From positions 5,132,936 through 5,196,935 of the forward strand of contig NC_018708.1 in NCBI RefSeq assembly GCF_000302535.1: a DNA stretch of 64,000 bases, given 5' to 3'. The DNA is from Acidovorax sp. KKS102. Its GTDB lineage: Bacteria; Pseudomonadota; Gammaproteobacteria; Burkholderiales; Burkholderiaceae_C. The notes under the pieces were generated by a model. That model saw only the letters and a program-made list of their open reading frames with translations, was not told the origin of the DNA and did no database searches. The translations under genes and the position numbers were made by a program. Below, piece after piece: positions 19,085 to 28,286 of the stretch. The stretch's first letter is position 1; the number at the start of each line of letters is the position of its first letter.

Positions 19085-20374
19085 TCAGGCGCTCAGATGC
19101 GGCGGCGCGCGCAGCTGCTCGGGGGTGGTGAAGTACGCCGCCGATGCCCCCAGGCCCGCGCGCGCCTGCGCCAGCTCGTGGCGCGCCACAGTGCGCAGGT
19201 GCACCTCGTCGGGCCCGTCCATCAGCCGCAGCGCGCGGCCCCAGGTCCAGAAGGCGGCCAGCGGCGTGTCGGGCGAGAGGCCCATCGCGCCAAAGATCTG
19301 CATGGCCCGGTCCACCACGCGCTGCTGCAGGCGCGCGGCCACCACCTTGATGGCGGCGACCTGGGCACGCACGGTGCGCGCATCAGCAGCGCCGCCCTGG
19401 TCCAGCAGCCAGGCCGCATGCAGCACCAGCAGGCGCGCCTGGTCGATCTCGATGCGCGACTCGGCCAGCCATTCCTGCACGTTGGCCTGATCGGCCAGCG
19501 GCTTGCCGAACGCCGTGCGCTCCAGCGCGCGCTCGGTGGCCAGGGAGAGCGCCAGCTCGCACTGGCCAATGGTGCGCATGCAGTGGTGCACGCGGCCCGG
19601 CCCCAGGCGCGCCTGCGCCATCGCAAAGCCCGCGCCCCAATCGCCCAGCAGGTAGTCCGCAGGCACGCGCACGCTGCGCAGCAAAATCTCGCAATGCCCC
19701 TCCGGGGCGTGGTGGTGCAGCACGGAGATGTTGCGCACGATCTGCACACCTGGTGTGTTCACCGGCACCAGCACCATGCTGTGGCGATGGTGGCCTTCTT
19801 CACTGTCGGCATCTGCGTTGCGGCACAGCACGATGAGCAACTGGCACTGCGGGTGCGCGGCACCGGTGATGAACCACTTGCGGCCGCTGAGCACCAGGTC
19901 ATCGCCCTCGCGCCGCACCGTGGTTTGCAGGTTGGTAGGGTCGGACGAGGCCACATCGGGCTCGCTCATCGCAAAGGCCGATCGCATCTGGCCGTTCAGC
20001 AACGGCACCAGCCAGCGGGTGCGCTGGGCGGGCGTGGCAAAGCGGTGCAGCAGCTCAATGTTGCCGGTGTCTGGCGCATGGCAGTTGAACACCTCGGCCG
20101 CCCAGGGCAGGCGGCCCATGGCCTCGGCCAGCGGCGCGTAGTCCAGGTTGGACAGGCGCGTGCCCGGCTCGTCGTCGCGCAGCGTGGGCAAGAAGAGGTT
20201 CCACAGGCCCTCCTCACGCGCCAGCGCCTTGAGGTCTTCGACAAACGGCGGCGGGTAGTCGCCCGCCGCCACGGACGCGTGCCAAGCGGCGTTGTAGGGC
20301 AGCAGATAGCGGTCCATGAAAGCCAGCAGGCGATCACGCAGTGCAAGGGCCAGGGGGGAGAGTGCGAAGTCCAT
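19085..20374 (-). CDS. acyl-CoA dehydrogenase (ACAD10/11-like)
   Basis: A 429-residue flavoprotein that introduces a double bond into an acyl-CoA. Family signs are the N-terminal helical part (LRDRLLAFMDRYLLPYN), the FAD/substrate region SAFAMSEPDVASSDPTNLQT, the beta-domain strand SGRKWFITGAAHPQC, the FAD-contacting ERTAFGKPLADQANVQEWLA and the C-terminal IFGAMGLSPDTPLA. The DGPDEVH motif near the end is typical of the ACAD10/11-like subgroup, whose substrates are often unusual acyl-CoAs. The ATG at 20374 fits the family start; an upstream extension to 20437 does not. No electron-transfer or thiolase genes lie adjacent, so the substrate is unknown. Confidence 0.9.
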   Translation of the reverse strand: MDFALSPLALALRDRLLAFMDRYLLPYNAAWHASVAAGDYPPPFVEDLKALAREEGLWNLFLPTLRDDEPGTRLSNLDYAPLAEAMGRLPWAAEVFNCHAPDTGNIELLHRFATPAQRTRWLVPLLNGQMRSAFAMSEPDVASSDPTNLQTTVRREGDDLVLSGRKWFITGAAHPQCQLLIVLCRNADADSEEGHHRHSMVLVPVNTPGVQIVRNISVLHHHAPEGHCEILLRSVRVPADYLLGDWGAGFAMAQARLGPGRVHHCMRTIGQCELALSLATERALERTAFGKPLADQANVQEWLAESRIEIDQARLLVLHAAWLLDQGGAADARTVRAQVAAIKVVAARLQQRVVDRAMQIFGAMGLSPDTPLAAFWTWGRALRLMDGPDEVHLRTVARHELAQARAGLGASAAYFTTPEQLRAPPHLSA

Positions 20375-20475
20375 GCGGCCATTGTGAAAACCGCGCCAGC
20401 ACACGTCAGAACGCAGGCGACAACGGGCTTGACGCACATCACGGCCTGCCAGGGAGCTTTCGGTGACGGCATCCC

Positions 20476-20545
20476 ATTTGCTACGCTATTGATAGCTAGT
20501 CAGGCATATTGCACTAGCGCTACCAACCCGCTTTACTTGAAACAT
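20476..20545 (+). repeat. dispersed short repeat, copy R4
   Basis: It reads ATTGATAGCTAG, then CATATTGCACTAGCGCTACC, then TTTACTTGAAAC. It lies in the 208-bp divergent gap between the acyl-CoA dehydrogenase and the SRAP-like gene. Confidence 0.8.
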
Positions 20546-20582
20546 GGCCTGACACCCATCACCACGCAGGTACCATGGCTCC

Positions 20583-21359
20583 ATGAGTACCCACTACGAA
20601 ACCCTGCAGCACGCCGACACCTACCGCGAGGCGTTTGCGGTCGAGCCCCCTGCGGCGCTGGGTGAACGCCACCTGTGGCCCCGCAAGCCGGGCTTTTTCA
20701 TCGTGCATGCAGCAACGGCCACCGCCCTGGCCCAAGGGCCGGCCAGCATAGTCAGTGCGGTTGAAGAGGCTGCCCCCACGACGGCTTCAGACACCCCGAG
20801 CGACGCCGCTTCCACCCGGGTGCTGGTGCCCGCGCAATGGGGCCTGGTGCCGCACTGGGTCAAGTCGGCATCCGACGCCAAGCTGCGCGCGCCCAAGCTG
20901 GTCAACGCCAAGTCCGACCTGGCCTCCACCGGCACCGCGTTCCGCGACGCGTGGCTGAACGGCCAGCGCTGCATCGTGCCGATGGTGGCGTTTTATGAAG
21001 ACGACCTGCGCAGCGGCAAGGCCGTGCCCACCCGCGTTGCGCGCGTGGACGGCAAGCCGATGGGCGTGGCGGGCCTGTGGGCGCGCTGGCAGGGCGCAGG
21101 GGCCGAGTCAGGCGAGGTGATCATCAGCTACTGCCTGCTCACGGTGAACGCCAACAACCATGCCCTGCTGCACCGCTACGGCCAGCCCGGCAGCGAAAAG
21201 AGCATGCCCGCCATCCTGAACGAAGGCGCCTACGACGCCTGGCTCACGGCCCGGCCCGACAAGGCCAAGGAGTTCATGCGCCAGTACGCGGCAGAAAAAC
21301 TCACCGCCAATCCCGTGGAGAAAAAGGCCGACAAGGTGCCCAAGGGCTGGCTGGGTTGA
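20583..21359 (+). CDS. SRAP (YedK/HMCES) family protein with Cys2 replaced by Ser
   Basis: A 258-residue member of the SOS-response-associated peptidase family, whose usual members crosslink to abasic sites through Cys2 exposed after Met removal. Family features retained are QWGLVPHW, the NAKSD version of the NARxE motif, the glutamate in RCIVPMVAFYEDD, and the histidine in ALLHRYG followed by SMPAIL. The N-terminus is MSTHYETL where family members have MCGR or MC-HYE; no cysteine occurs near the start. A low-complexity insert lies at about residues 45-80. Without Cys2 the known abasic-site chemistry should not work as described, so it may be inactive or act differently. Confidence 0.85.
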   Translation: MSTHYETLQHADTYREAFAVEPPAALGERHLWPRKPGFFIVHAATATALAQGPASIVSAVEEAAPTTASDTPSDAASTRVLVPAQWGLVPHWVKSASDAKLRAPKLVNAKSDLASTGTAFRDAWLNGQRCIVPMVAFYEDDLRSGKAVPTRVARVDGKPMGVAGLWARWQGAGAESGEVIISYCLLTVNANNHALLHRYGQPGSEKSMPAILNEGAYDAWLTARPDKAKEFMRQYAAEKLTANPVEKKADKVPKGWLG

Positions 21360-21360
21360 A

Positions 21361-21385
21361 GCCCGCACCGCCGGAGCGGCGCGGG
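21361..21385. terminator. candidate bidirectional terminator hairpin
   Basis: CCCGC-A-CCGC/GCGG-C-GCGGG forms a stem with one internal mismatch and a CGGA loop in the 33-bp gap between two convergent genes. It has no T-run on either side. Confidence 0.35.
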
Positions 21386-21392
21386 GGGGTGC

Positions 21393-22652
21393 CTAGGATG
21401 GCCGCTTCATCTGGCACGACGTGGGCTGGGCGCTGATGTAGTTGTCCCACGCCACTTCAGAGCGGAAACCGTAGCCGGTCTTTTCGGCGTCGTACTTCAC
21501 GCCCTTGCTGCCCTGCTTGGCCCAGATGCCGAGGTACAGCGGCGCTTCGAGCTGGTGGTCGGTCTTGCGCATGCGCACCTCGCCCATGGGGCTCTTGTAG
21601 GTCATGTTTTCCAGCGCGAAGGCAACCTTCTTGGCATCGGTGGACTGGGCCTTGCGCATGGCCTCGCGCAGCATGTGCACACTGTTCCAGTGGGCCGCAA
21701 ACACAAAGTCGTCGCCCGTCTTCTTCTTGTAGTCCACGTAGATCTTTTCCAGCTCGGGGGTGGGGGCGTTGTGCACCCAGTTCCAGATCACCCCGACCTT
21801 GCCTTCGCCCCAGGGCCCGATCTGCGCGGGCGTGCCGGGGTTGTTGGCGTTGAGCGTGAAGTAGTTGATGTTCAGGCCATAGTCGCGCGAGGACTTGAAC
21901 AGCAGCGTGAGGTCGCTGCCCCAGTTGGACGTGATGACGGTGTCGGCCTTGGTGGCGGCAATCTTGGCCACGTACGAGGCAAAGTCGCGCGTCTGGGCGA
22001 TGGGGATGAAGTCATCGCCCACAACCTCGATGTCAGGCCGCTTGCGCGCCAGGTATTCCTTGGCGGCCTTGGAGACCTGGCGACCGTGGGTGTAGTCCTG
22101 GTTGAGCAGGTACACGCGCTTCACATCCTTGCGGCCCTGCAGATAGGTGGTCAGCGCCTCCATCTTCATCTCGCTCGACGGATAGAAGCGGAAGTGCCAG
22201 AAGCTGCAGCGGTCGTTGGTGAGCTGCGGGTCCATGGCGGCGTAGTTCAGGTACACGGTGGCGCGCTCCGGGTCACGCTCGGCGAGCTTGTTGAGTGCAT
22301 CGACCAGCGCCAGCGCCACGCCCGAGCCGCCGCCCTGGGTGATGTAGCGCACGCCCCGGTCGGTGGCGGCCTTGAGCGCGTTCAGGCTCTCCTGCGGCGT
22401 GCCCTTGTTGTCAAAGTCCATCACCTCGAACTTGGGCTCGTTGGGTCCGGCCTTGGCGTTGACCTGGGCCACCACCTCGCGCAGCTGGTTCAACGAGCTT
22501 TGGCCGGTGAGCGCAAACGGGCCGGACAGCAGGTCGATGAAGCCGATCTTCACCGTCTCGGCCGCCCCGGCGTGCGCCGACATCACCAGCGCTGCGGCGC
22601 ATGCGCCGACCTTCAACCAATGGCGGGGCCATTTCCTGGGAACCATGTTCAT
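21393..22652 (-). CDS. periplasmic substrate-binding protein (branched-chain amino acid type)
   Basis: A 419-residue ABC-transporter binding protein of the Peripla_BP_6/LivK type. A signal peptide (WLKVGACAAALVMSAHAGAA) precedes the mature start ETVKIGFIDLLSGPFALTGQ. The two-lobed fold is indicated by YITQGGGSGVALALVDAL and KRVYLLNQDYTHGRQVSKAA. GGAG lies 6 nt before the ATG at 22652, which fixes the start. No permease or ATPase genes are nearby. It sits 73 bp downstream of an acyl-CoA ligase gene, so the ligand may be a carboxylic acid rather than an amino acid; that is inference. Confidence 0.9.
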   Translation of the reverse strand: MNMVPRKWPRHWLKVGACAAALVMSAHAGAAETVKIGFIDLLSGPFALTGQSSLNQLREVVAQVNAKAGPNEPKFEVMDFDNKGTPQESLNALKAATDRGVRYITQGGGSGVALALVDALNKLAERDPERATVYLNYAAMDPQLTNDRCSFWHFRFYPSSEMKMEALTTYLQGRKDVKRVYLLNQDYTHGRQVSKAAKEYLARKRPDIEVVGDDFIPIAQTRDFASYVAKIAATKADTVITSNWGSDLTLLFKSSRDYGLNINYFTLNANNPGTPAQIGPWGEGKVGVIWNWVHNAPTPELEKIYVDYKKKTGDDFVFAAHWNSVHMLREAMRKAQSTDAKKVAFALENMTYKSPMGEVRMRKTDHQLEAPLYLGIWAKQGSKGVKYDAEKTGYGFRSEVAWDNYISAQPTSCQMKRPS

Positions 22653-22725
22653 GTGTGTCTCCGTGGGGTGGGTGAGTGGGAACGAAAGGAAAGCCAAAAC
22701 CGAAAACCGTCAGCGCGTAGCAATG

Positions 22726-24366
22726 TCATTCGCCGCCGAACACCGCGCCATGGCGCTGCCGCAGCTCGTTCTTCTGGACCTTGCCGGTGCCGCCCAGGGG
22801 CAGGCTGTCAACAAACAGAACGTCGTCGGGCAGCCACCACTTGGCCACGCGCTGCGCCAGAAAGTCCAGGATCTGCGCCTTGTCCAGCTCCTGCCCGGGC
22901 TTGCGCACGATGAAGAGCAGCGGGCGCTCGTCCCACTTGGGGTGCTTGACGCCGATGACCGCCGCCATGGCCACCGCCGGGTGCGCCACGGCAGCGTTCT
23001 CCAGGTCGATGGAGCTGATCCACTCGCCGCCCGACTTGATCACGTCCTTGGTGCGGTCACGGATCTGCACCACGCCCTGCGGGTTGATGGTGGCGATGTC
23101 GCCCGTAGGGAACCAGCCATCCACCAGCGCCGAGCGCTCGGCCTTGTGGTACCGGTCCACGATCCACTGGCCACGCACCATCAGCTCGCCCTGCGCCACG
23201 CCGTCGCGCGGCAGGCTGGCGCCGTTTTCGTCCACCAGCTTGAGTTCGATGCCGAACACCGACTTGCCCTGCTTGGCGACCAACGCGTGACGGTCCTCGG
23301 GCGGCAGCTTGGCATCGGCCGCGGCCAGCACGCTCATGGTGGCGATGGCCGTGGTCTCGGTCATGCCCCAGCCATGGCGCACCTCCACGTCGTACACGTC
23401 GTTAAATTTGGCGATCAGCGCCTTGGGCATGGCCGAGCCGCCCACGCCCGTGCGCCGCATGGTGGTAAAGCGCAGCCCGTGCTGCTCCACATGCTGGATC
23501 AGGCCCATCCAGATCGTGGGCACGCCCGCGCTGACGGTGACGCGCTCGGTCTCCATCAGCTCGTACAGGCTGGCGGCGTCCAGACGCGGGCCGGGCAGCA
23601 CCAGCTTGGCGCCTCCGATCAGCGCCGCATAGGGCAGGCACCAGGCGTTGATGTGGAACATGGGCACCACGGGCAGGATGGTCTCCCGCGCGCTGATGCT
23701 GAGCACGCCCGGCATGCAGGCCGACAGGGCGCTGAGCACCAGCGCACGGTGCGAATACAGCACGCCCTTGGGGTTGCCGGTGGTGCCCGACGTGTAGCAC
23801 AGCGCCGCGCCAGCCTTCTCCTCGCACAGGGGCCAGGAGAAGCGGTCGTTCTGGCGGGCCACCAGCGTCTCGTACGCCTCGACCCCGCTGACGCCTTGCA
23901 GGTCGATGGAGCCCAGCGTGTCGGTATCACACAGCGCCACCCAGTGCCGAACGCGGGGGCACGACGCCGCAATGGCGCGCACCAGCGGCGCGAAGGTGGT
24001 GTCGAACAGCACCACCTCGTCGTCGGCGTGGTTGACGATGTAGGCCAGCTGCTCGGGGTGCAGGCGCGGGTTGCAGGTGTGCATGACCATGCCGCTGCCC
24101 GACACGGCGTAGTACGCCTCCAGGTGGCGGTGGTTGTTCCAGGCCAGCGACCCCACCACGCTGCCGGGGCGCAGGCCCAGTGCCTGCAGTGCGTTGGCCA
24201 GCTGCCGGGCTCGCTGGGCCATTTCGGCAAAGCGGTAACGGTGCAGGCGGCCATCGGTGTCGCGCGAAACGATCTGCTGATCGCCGTACTGGTTCTCGCC
24301 ATGCTCAAGAATGGCCGAAACCAGTAAGGGCCGGTCCATCATGCTGCCGGGCTGGTGCTGCTGCAT
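22726..24366 (-). CDS. acyl-CoA synthetase (AMP-forming, fatty acid/carboxylate type)
   Basis: A 546-residue adenylate-forming enzyme that activates a carboxylic acid to its CoA thioester with ATP. Visible motifs are the P-loop-like [12 protein letters not shown], the A5 motif HGWGMTET, the A7 motif DGWFPTGD, the A8 region [14 protein letters not shown] and the catalytic lysine region [12 protein letters not shown]. Length and motifs fit medium/long-chain acyl-CoA ligases. It precedes the binding-protein gene on the same strand, suggesting uptake and activation of one substrate. The acid cannot be named from sequence. Confidence 0.92.
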   Translation of the reverse strand: MQQHQPGSMMDRPLLVSAILEHGENQYGDQQIVSRDTDGRLHRYRFAEMAQRARQLANALQALGLRPGSVVGSLAWNNHRHLEAYYAVSGSGMVMHTCNPRLHPEQLAYIVNHADDEVVLFDTTFAPLVRAIAASCPRVRHWVALCDTDTLGSIDLQGVSGVEAYETLVARQNDRFSWPLCEEKAGAALCYTSGTTGNPKGVLYSHRALVLSALSACMPGVLSISARETILPVVPMFHINAWCLPYAALIGGAKLVLPGPRLDAASLYELMETERVTVSAGVPTIWMGLIQHVEQHGLRFTTMRRTGVGGSAMPKALIAKFNDVYDVEVRHGWGMTETTAIATMSVLAAADAKLPPEDRHALVAKQGKSVFGIELKLVDENGASLPRDGVAQGELMVRGQWIVDRYHKAERSALVDGWFPTGDIATINPQGVVQIRDRTKDVIKSGGEWISSIDLENAAVAHPAVAMAAVIGVKHPKWDERPLLFIVRKPGQELDKAQILDFLAQRVAKWWLPDDVLFVDSLPLGGTGKVQKNELRQRHGAVFGGE

Positions 24367-24541
24367 TGCCGTTGTCTCCTAGGGATGTGCGCCTTGCTGC
24401 ATCGCGGCATCCACAGGGTGCCGGTGCAGAGCCCTCTTTACCGGGGCGGGCACATCGTCGCAAACAACGCGGGGCGGGCTTGTCGTCTGCGCGACTGAGG
24501 GTGCGCAGCACCACCTTGGTGCGCCGTGGCGCGCGGGGGCC

Positions 24542-26029
24542 TTAAAGGCCCAGCGCAGCGAAAAGCCCGTCCATGCGCGCCTGCACGGCGGCGTCCATGG
24601 CCATGGGCCGGCCCCACTCCCGCTGCGTCTCCCCCGGCCATTTGTTCGTGGCGTCCATTCCCATCTTGCTGCCCAGGCCGCTGACGGGCGAGGCGAAGTC
24701 CAGGTAGTCGATGGGGGTGTGCTCCACCAGCAACGTGTCGCGCGCCGGGTCCATGCGGGTGGTGATGGCCCAGATCACGTCCTTCCAGTCGCGCACGTCC
24801 ACATCGGCATCCACCACCACGATGAACTTGGTGTACATGAACTGGCGCAGGTGGCTCCACACGCCCATCATCACGCGCCGTGCGTGCCCGGCGTAGGCCT
24901 TGCGGATGCTGACCACCGCTAGCCGGTAGCTGCAGCCTTCGGGCGGCAGGTGGAAGTCCACGATCTCGGGGAACTGCTTTTGCAAGAGCGGGATGAACAG
25001 CTCGTTCATCGCCAGGCCGAGCACGGCGGGTTCGTCGGGCGGTTTGCCGGTGTAGGTGCTGTGGTAGATCGCGTCCCGGCGCAGGGTGATGCGGTCCACG
25101 GTGAGCACGGGGAACTCGGCGCACTCGTTGTAGTAGCCGGTGTGGTCGCCGTAGGGACCTTCGAGCGCGTGCTGCCAGCCGCTCGCGTGGTGGGCATCGG
25201 GCTGGATGTGGCCTTCGAGCACGATCTCGGCGGTGGCGGGCACTTGCAGCGGCACGCCCAGCGCGGGGGTGACCTCGGTGCGCGCGCCGCGCAGCAGGCC
25301 GGCGAACTGGTACTCGCTCAAGCTGTCCGGCACGGGCGTGACGGCGCCCAGCAGCGTGGCGGGGTCGGCGCTCAGCGCCACTGCCACCGGGTAGGGCTGG
25401 CCGGGGTGCTGGGCGCAGTGGTCCGCAAAGTCCAGCGCGCCGCCGCGGTGCGCCAGCCAGCGCACGATGACCTGGTTACGCGAGAGCACCTGCTGGCGGT
25501 AGATGCCCAGGTTCTGCCGGGCCTTGCGCGGGCCGCGCGTGATGGTGAGGCCCCAGGTGATGAGCGGGGCCACGTCGCCGGGCCAGCAGTGCTGCACGGG
25601 CAGGCGGGCCAGGTCAACGTCGGGGCCTTCCCACACTTCTTGCTGGCAGGGTGCGCCGCGCGCCACGGTGTGCGGCGCCATGTTCCACAGGGTCTTGAGC
25701 AGCTGGCCCATGCCCAGCATGTCCTTGAAGCCTTTCGGCGCCTCGGGCTCCTTGAGGGTGGCCAGCAGTTCGCCCAGGGCGCGCACGCCGTGCAGGTCGG
25801 CCACGCCCATGGCGCGGGCCACGCGGTCTGTGGTGCCAAACAGGTTGGTGAGCACCGGCATGCGGTGGCCCGTGGGCTGGGTGAACAACAGCGCCGGGCC
25901 GCCTGCGCGCAGCACGCGGTCGCTGAGCGCGGTCATCTCCAGGTGGGGCGAGACGCTTTCGCCCACGCGGCGCAGGTCGCCCGTGGCTTCGAGCTGGGCC
26001 ATGAAGTCGCGCAGGTCGCGGTAGGCCAT
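24542..26029 (-). CDS. ubiD: 4-hydroxy-3-polyprenylbenzoate decarboxylase
   Basis: A 495-residue prenylated-FMN decarboxylase that removes the carboxyl group from the polyprenylated ring during ubiquinone synthesis. Length matches E. coli UbiD (497). Typical segments are the start [20 protein letters not shown], the middle [36 protein letters not shown] and the C-terminal [20 protein letters not shown] with [11 protein letters not shown]. It needs the prFMN cofactor made by UbiX, encoded just upstream in the same orientation. A dispersed repeat fills the gap between the two genes. Confidence 0.95.
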   Translation of the reverse strand: MAYRDLRDFMAQLEATGDLRRVGESVSPHLEMTALSDRVLRAGGPALLFTQPTGHRMPVLTNLFGTTDRVARAMGVADLHGVRALGELLATLKEPEAPKGFKDMLGMGQLLKTLWNMAPHTVARGAPCQQEVWEGPDVDLARLPVQHCWPGDVAPLITWGLTITRGPRKARQNLGIYRQQVLSRNQVIVRWLAHRGGALDFADHCAQHPGQPYPVAVALSADPATLLGAVTPVPDSLSEYQFAGLLRGARTEVTPALGVPLQVPATAEIVLEGHIQPDAHHASGWQHALEGPYGDHTGYYNECAEFPVLTVDRITLRRDAIYHSTYTGKPPDEPAVLGLAMNELFIPLLQKQFPEIVDFHLPPEGCSYRLAVVSIRKAYAGHARRVMMGVWSHLRQFMYTKFIVVVDADVDVRDWKDVIWAITTRMDPARDTLLVEHTPIDYLDFASPVSGLGSKMGMDATNKWPGETQREWGRPMAMDAAVQARMDGLFAALGL

Positions 26030-26042
26030 GTCAGGTCCAGAA

Positions 26043-26098
26043 TATGAATGAAATTGGCCGCTAGCGCTTATCCAATAAGCGCTAGCAGCTATTAATCA
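26043..26098 (-). repeat. dispersed short repeat, copy R5
   Basis: On the minus strand it reads TTAATAGCTGCTAGCGCTTA, then AATAAGCGCTAGCGG, then CCAATTTCATTC. It contains a strong dyad around TAGCGCTTA/TAAGCGCTA. It overlaps the ubiX stop codon (26096-26098) and separates ubiX from ubiD. Confidence 0.8.
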
Positions 26099-26692
26099 AG
26101 GAGCATCCAGCTCCAGACCTTGCCAGCGCGGCGCCAGGTTGTGCGGCACGTCGATGAGGTCGAGCACGCGCGCCACGCTGTAGTCCACCACTTCGCCCAC
26201 GGTCTGCGGGCGCAGGTAGAAGGCGGGCAGCGGCGGGCAGATGATGCCGCCCATCTCGGTCACGGCCACCATGTTGCGCAGGTGGGTGAGGTGCAGGGGC
26301 GACTCGCGCACCATCAGCACCAGGCGGCGGCGCTCCTTGAGGGCCACGTCGGCCGCGCGCGTGAGCAGGTTGTCGGCCAGCCCATGCGCAATGGCGGCCA
26401 GCGTGCGCATGGAGCAGGGCGCGACCACCATGGCGTGGCACAGGAACGAGCCGCTGGCAATGGCCGCGCCGACGTTGCCCACGTCGTGCACGCGGTGCGC
26501 CAGGGCCTCGACGGTGGGGCGGTCCATGTCCAGCTCATGCTGCAGGTTGCGCCAGCCGGCGTCAGAGACGACCAGGTGGGTCTTGATGCCGCTCTGGCCC
26601 TGCAACACCTGGAGCAGGCGCGCGCCATACACGGCGCCGCTGGCGCCCGAGATGGCCACGATGATGCGGCGGGGGTGGGCAGCATCAGCCAT
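26096..26692 (-). CDS. ubiX: flavin prenyltransferase UbiX
   Basis: A 198-residue enzyme that attaches a dimethylallyl group to FMN to make prenylated FMN, the UbiD cofactor. Family features are the N-terminal flavin loop RRIIVAISGASGAVYGARLL, the active-site region GAAIASGSFLCHAMVVAPCS, and the C-terminal LRNMVAVTEMGGIICPPLPA with the conserved FYLRP. Length is normal. Its start overlaps the end of the preceding DGC-domain gene by 8 bp, pointing to translational coupling. Confidence 0.95.
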   Translation of the reverse strand: MADAAHPRRIIVAISGASGAVYGARLLQVLQGQSGIKTHLVVSDAGWRNLQHELDMDRPTVEALAHRVHDVGNVGAAIASGSFLCHAMVVAPCSMRTLAAIAHGLADNLLTRAADVALKERRRLVLMVRESPLHLTHLRNMVAVTEMGGIICPPLPAFYLRPQTVGEVVDYSVARVLDLIDVPHNLAPRWQGLELDAP

Positions 26693-27098
26693 GCGAGGGC
26701 TCCACGGCGACGGGCCGGGCCAGGGGCTGCGCGCGCTGGTCGACCTCCACCTGCTCCAGCACCAGCGCGGCCTGCACGGGGTCGAAGTCTTCGTGCACGC
26801 GCTTTTTCACACCGTATTGCTGCAGCTGGTAATGCCGGTCGGCCGCAATGCCGTGGCGCGCGAGAGTGCTTTTGACGCAAACCAGCGGACAGCCGTCGAG
26901 CGCGATGATGGGCCGGCCCGAGCGCACGGTCTTCATCAGGTGCGGCACATCGCCGCCCACACCGGCGATGCACGACATCTCGGCCACGCCGCGCCGGTCG
27001 AGCTGCAGCGCGACGTGGTTGGCCAGCTGCGCGGCGCTGGAGCAGCCCGAGCAGGAATAAACCAAGGGGTGGTTCTGGGGATCGGTGTCGGTGTCCAT
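26685..27098 (-). CDS. DGC-domain putative zinc-binding protein
   Basis: A 137-residue cysteine-rich protein of the DGC (PF08859-type) family. The paired motifs are YSCSGCSSAAQLAN near the N-terminus, EMSCIAGVGGD in the middle and ALDGCPLVCVKSTL further on; the cysteines are spaced as in a metal site. GAGG is well spaced from the ATG at 27098 but touches the ATG at 27104, so I choose 27098. The function is unknown. It is embedded between ubiT and ubiX (8-bp gap and 8-bp overlap), so a part in anaerobic quinone synthesis or metal supply is plausible but unproven. Confidence 0.8.
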   Translation of the reverse strand: MDTDTDPQNHPLVYSCSGCSSAAQLANHVALQLDRRGVAEMSCIAGVGGDVPHLMKTVRSGRPIIALDGCPLVCVKSTLARHGIAADRHYQLQQYGVKKRVHEDFDPVQAALVLEQVEVDQRAQPLARPVAVEPSHG

Positions 27099-27106
27099 GC
27101 TCATCC

Positions 27107-27622
27107 TCAGTGGCGTGGTGTGGGGTCCAGGCGGCGCCGCAGGTGGCCCAGCACCTCGCGCGGGGCCAACCTCTGCACCCACTGGCGCGGGTCCAGCACG
27201 GGCAGCTCGATCGCATCGAGCGCGTTCTTCACCACCAGGCCCAGCTCGGTGTCGCCCTCCATCGACAGGCGACGGCTGAAGAACAGCGTGTCGGGGTCTT
27301 GCTGGCGCTGGGCGAGCAGCAAAAAGTCATGGGTCGTGGCGCTCAGCGTGACGTCGGCCACCGCAGGGGCCACCAGCGGGGCGTGGGGGGCAAAGCGCTG
27401 CCCCGTCCAGGCAAAGTCGAACGCCACACGCGCATCGCGCACCTGCACGCGCATCTTCTTGTGCAGCAGCACCTGGCCCACGTCCGCAGGCAGGTGCCGC
27501 GCGAGCGCGAGGTTGAGCGCCGTCACCAGCAGCAGCGATCCGGGGTAGGCGGGCAGGCGCGCCAGCACGGCACCCACGGGGGCAGGAACGACCAGGGGAA
27601 AGGAGAGAGGAGAAGCCGCCAT
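27107..27622 (-). CDS. ubiT: UbiT-like SCP2-domain accessory factor
   Basis: A 171-residue protein with an SCP2 (sterol-carrier-like) domain. The central part runs from LLLVTALNLALARHLPADVG through the beta-strands VRDARVAFDFAWTGQRFAP and VTLSATTHDFLLLAQRQQDP to LFFSRRLSMEGDTELGLVVK, a motif typical of YhbT/UbiT. UbiT is required with UbiU and UbiV for oxygen-independent ubiquinone synthesis and probably binds lipid intermediates. The ATG at 27622 is chosen because the longer frame runs into the hemolysin III gene region. Order and spacing support one operon with ubiU and ubiV. Confidence 0.85.
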   Translation of the reverse strand: MAASPLSFPLVVPAPVGAVLARLPAYPGSLLLVTALNLALARHLPADVGQVLLHKKMRVQVRDARVAFDFAWTGQRFAPHAPLVAPAVADVTLSATTHDFLLLAQRQQDPDTLFFSRRLSMEGDTELGLVVKNALDAIELPVLDPRQWVQRLAPREVLGHLRRRLDPTPRH

Positions 27623-27645
27623 GGAACAGTAAGGGGAAAAGGCCC

Positions 27646-28266
27646 TCAGGCCACGTAGAAAAACACGGTGAAAAAGTGGCAGACGCTGCCGCCCAGCACA
27701 AACAGGTGCCACAGCCCGTGGCCGTGGCGCACGCGGTCGTCCAGCGCATAGAAGACGATGCCCAGCGTGTAGCAGGCCCCGCCCGCCAGCAGCCAGGCAA
27801 ACCCGGCCGGCGTGAGCGCTTGCCACAGCGGCACCACGGCCACCAGCGCCAGCCAGCCCATGAGCACATATATGACCAGCGACAGCACGCGTGCGCCACG
27901 CGCCCACCAGATCTCTTGCGCAATGCCCAGCAGGGCCAGCCCCCCCACCACGCCCAGCAGCGACCAACCCCAGGCGCCGCGCAGCGACACCAGCGCAAAC
28001 GGCGTGTAGCTGCCCGCAATCAGCAGGTAGATGCTGCAGTGGTCCAGCTTTTGCAGCACGGCCTTGATGGTGCGCCGGCGCACGCTGTGGTACGCGGTAG
28101 AGGCCGCATACAGCGCCACCAGCATGGCGCCGTAGATGCTGAACGCCACCACCTTCCACGGGTCACCCAGGCGCGCCGCCAAGGTGATGAGCACGGCCGT
28201 GCCCGCCGTGGCGAGCAGGGCACCCACCAGGTGGCTGATGCTGTTGAAACGTTCTCCGGGGTACAT
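27646..28266 (-). CDS. hemolysin III / PAQR-family membrane protein
   Basis: A 206-residue integral membrane protein with about seven hydrophobic segments. It opens YPGERFNSISHLVGALLAT, the conserved first motif of the family, and carries a middle motif STAYHSVRRRTIKAVLQKLD with a following HCSIYLLIAGSYTP, and a C-terminal histidine segment GLWHLFVLGGSVCHFFTVFF. The conserved His/Ser/Asp residues could bind a metal ion as in PAQR hydrolases. Its place between ubiV and ubiT (gaps of 20 and 23 bp) is unusual and may point to a membrane-lipid link with quinone synthesis; it may equally be a passenger. Confidence 0.88.
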   Translation of the reverse strand: MYPGERFNSISHLVGALLATAGTAVLITLAARLGDPWKVVAFSIYGAMLVALYAASTAYHSVRRRTIKAVLQKLDHCSIYLLIAGSYTPFALVSLRGAWGWSLLGVVGGLALLGIAQEIWWARGARVLSLVIYVLMGWLALVAVVPLWQALTPAGFAWLLAGGACYTLGIVFYALDDRVRHGHGLWHLFVLGGSVCHFFTVFFYVA

Positions 28267-28286
28267 GCGGTGATTCGCTTTTTTCG

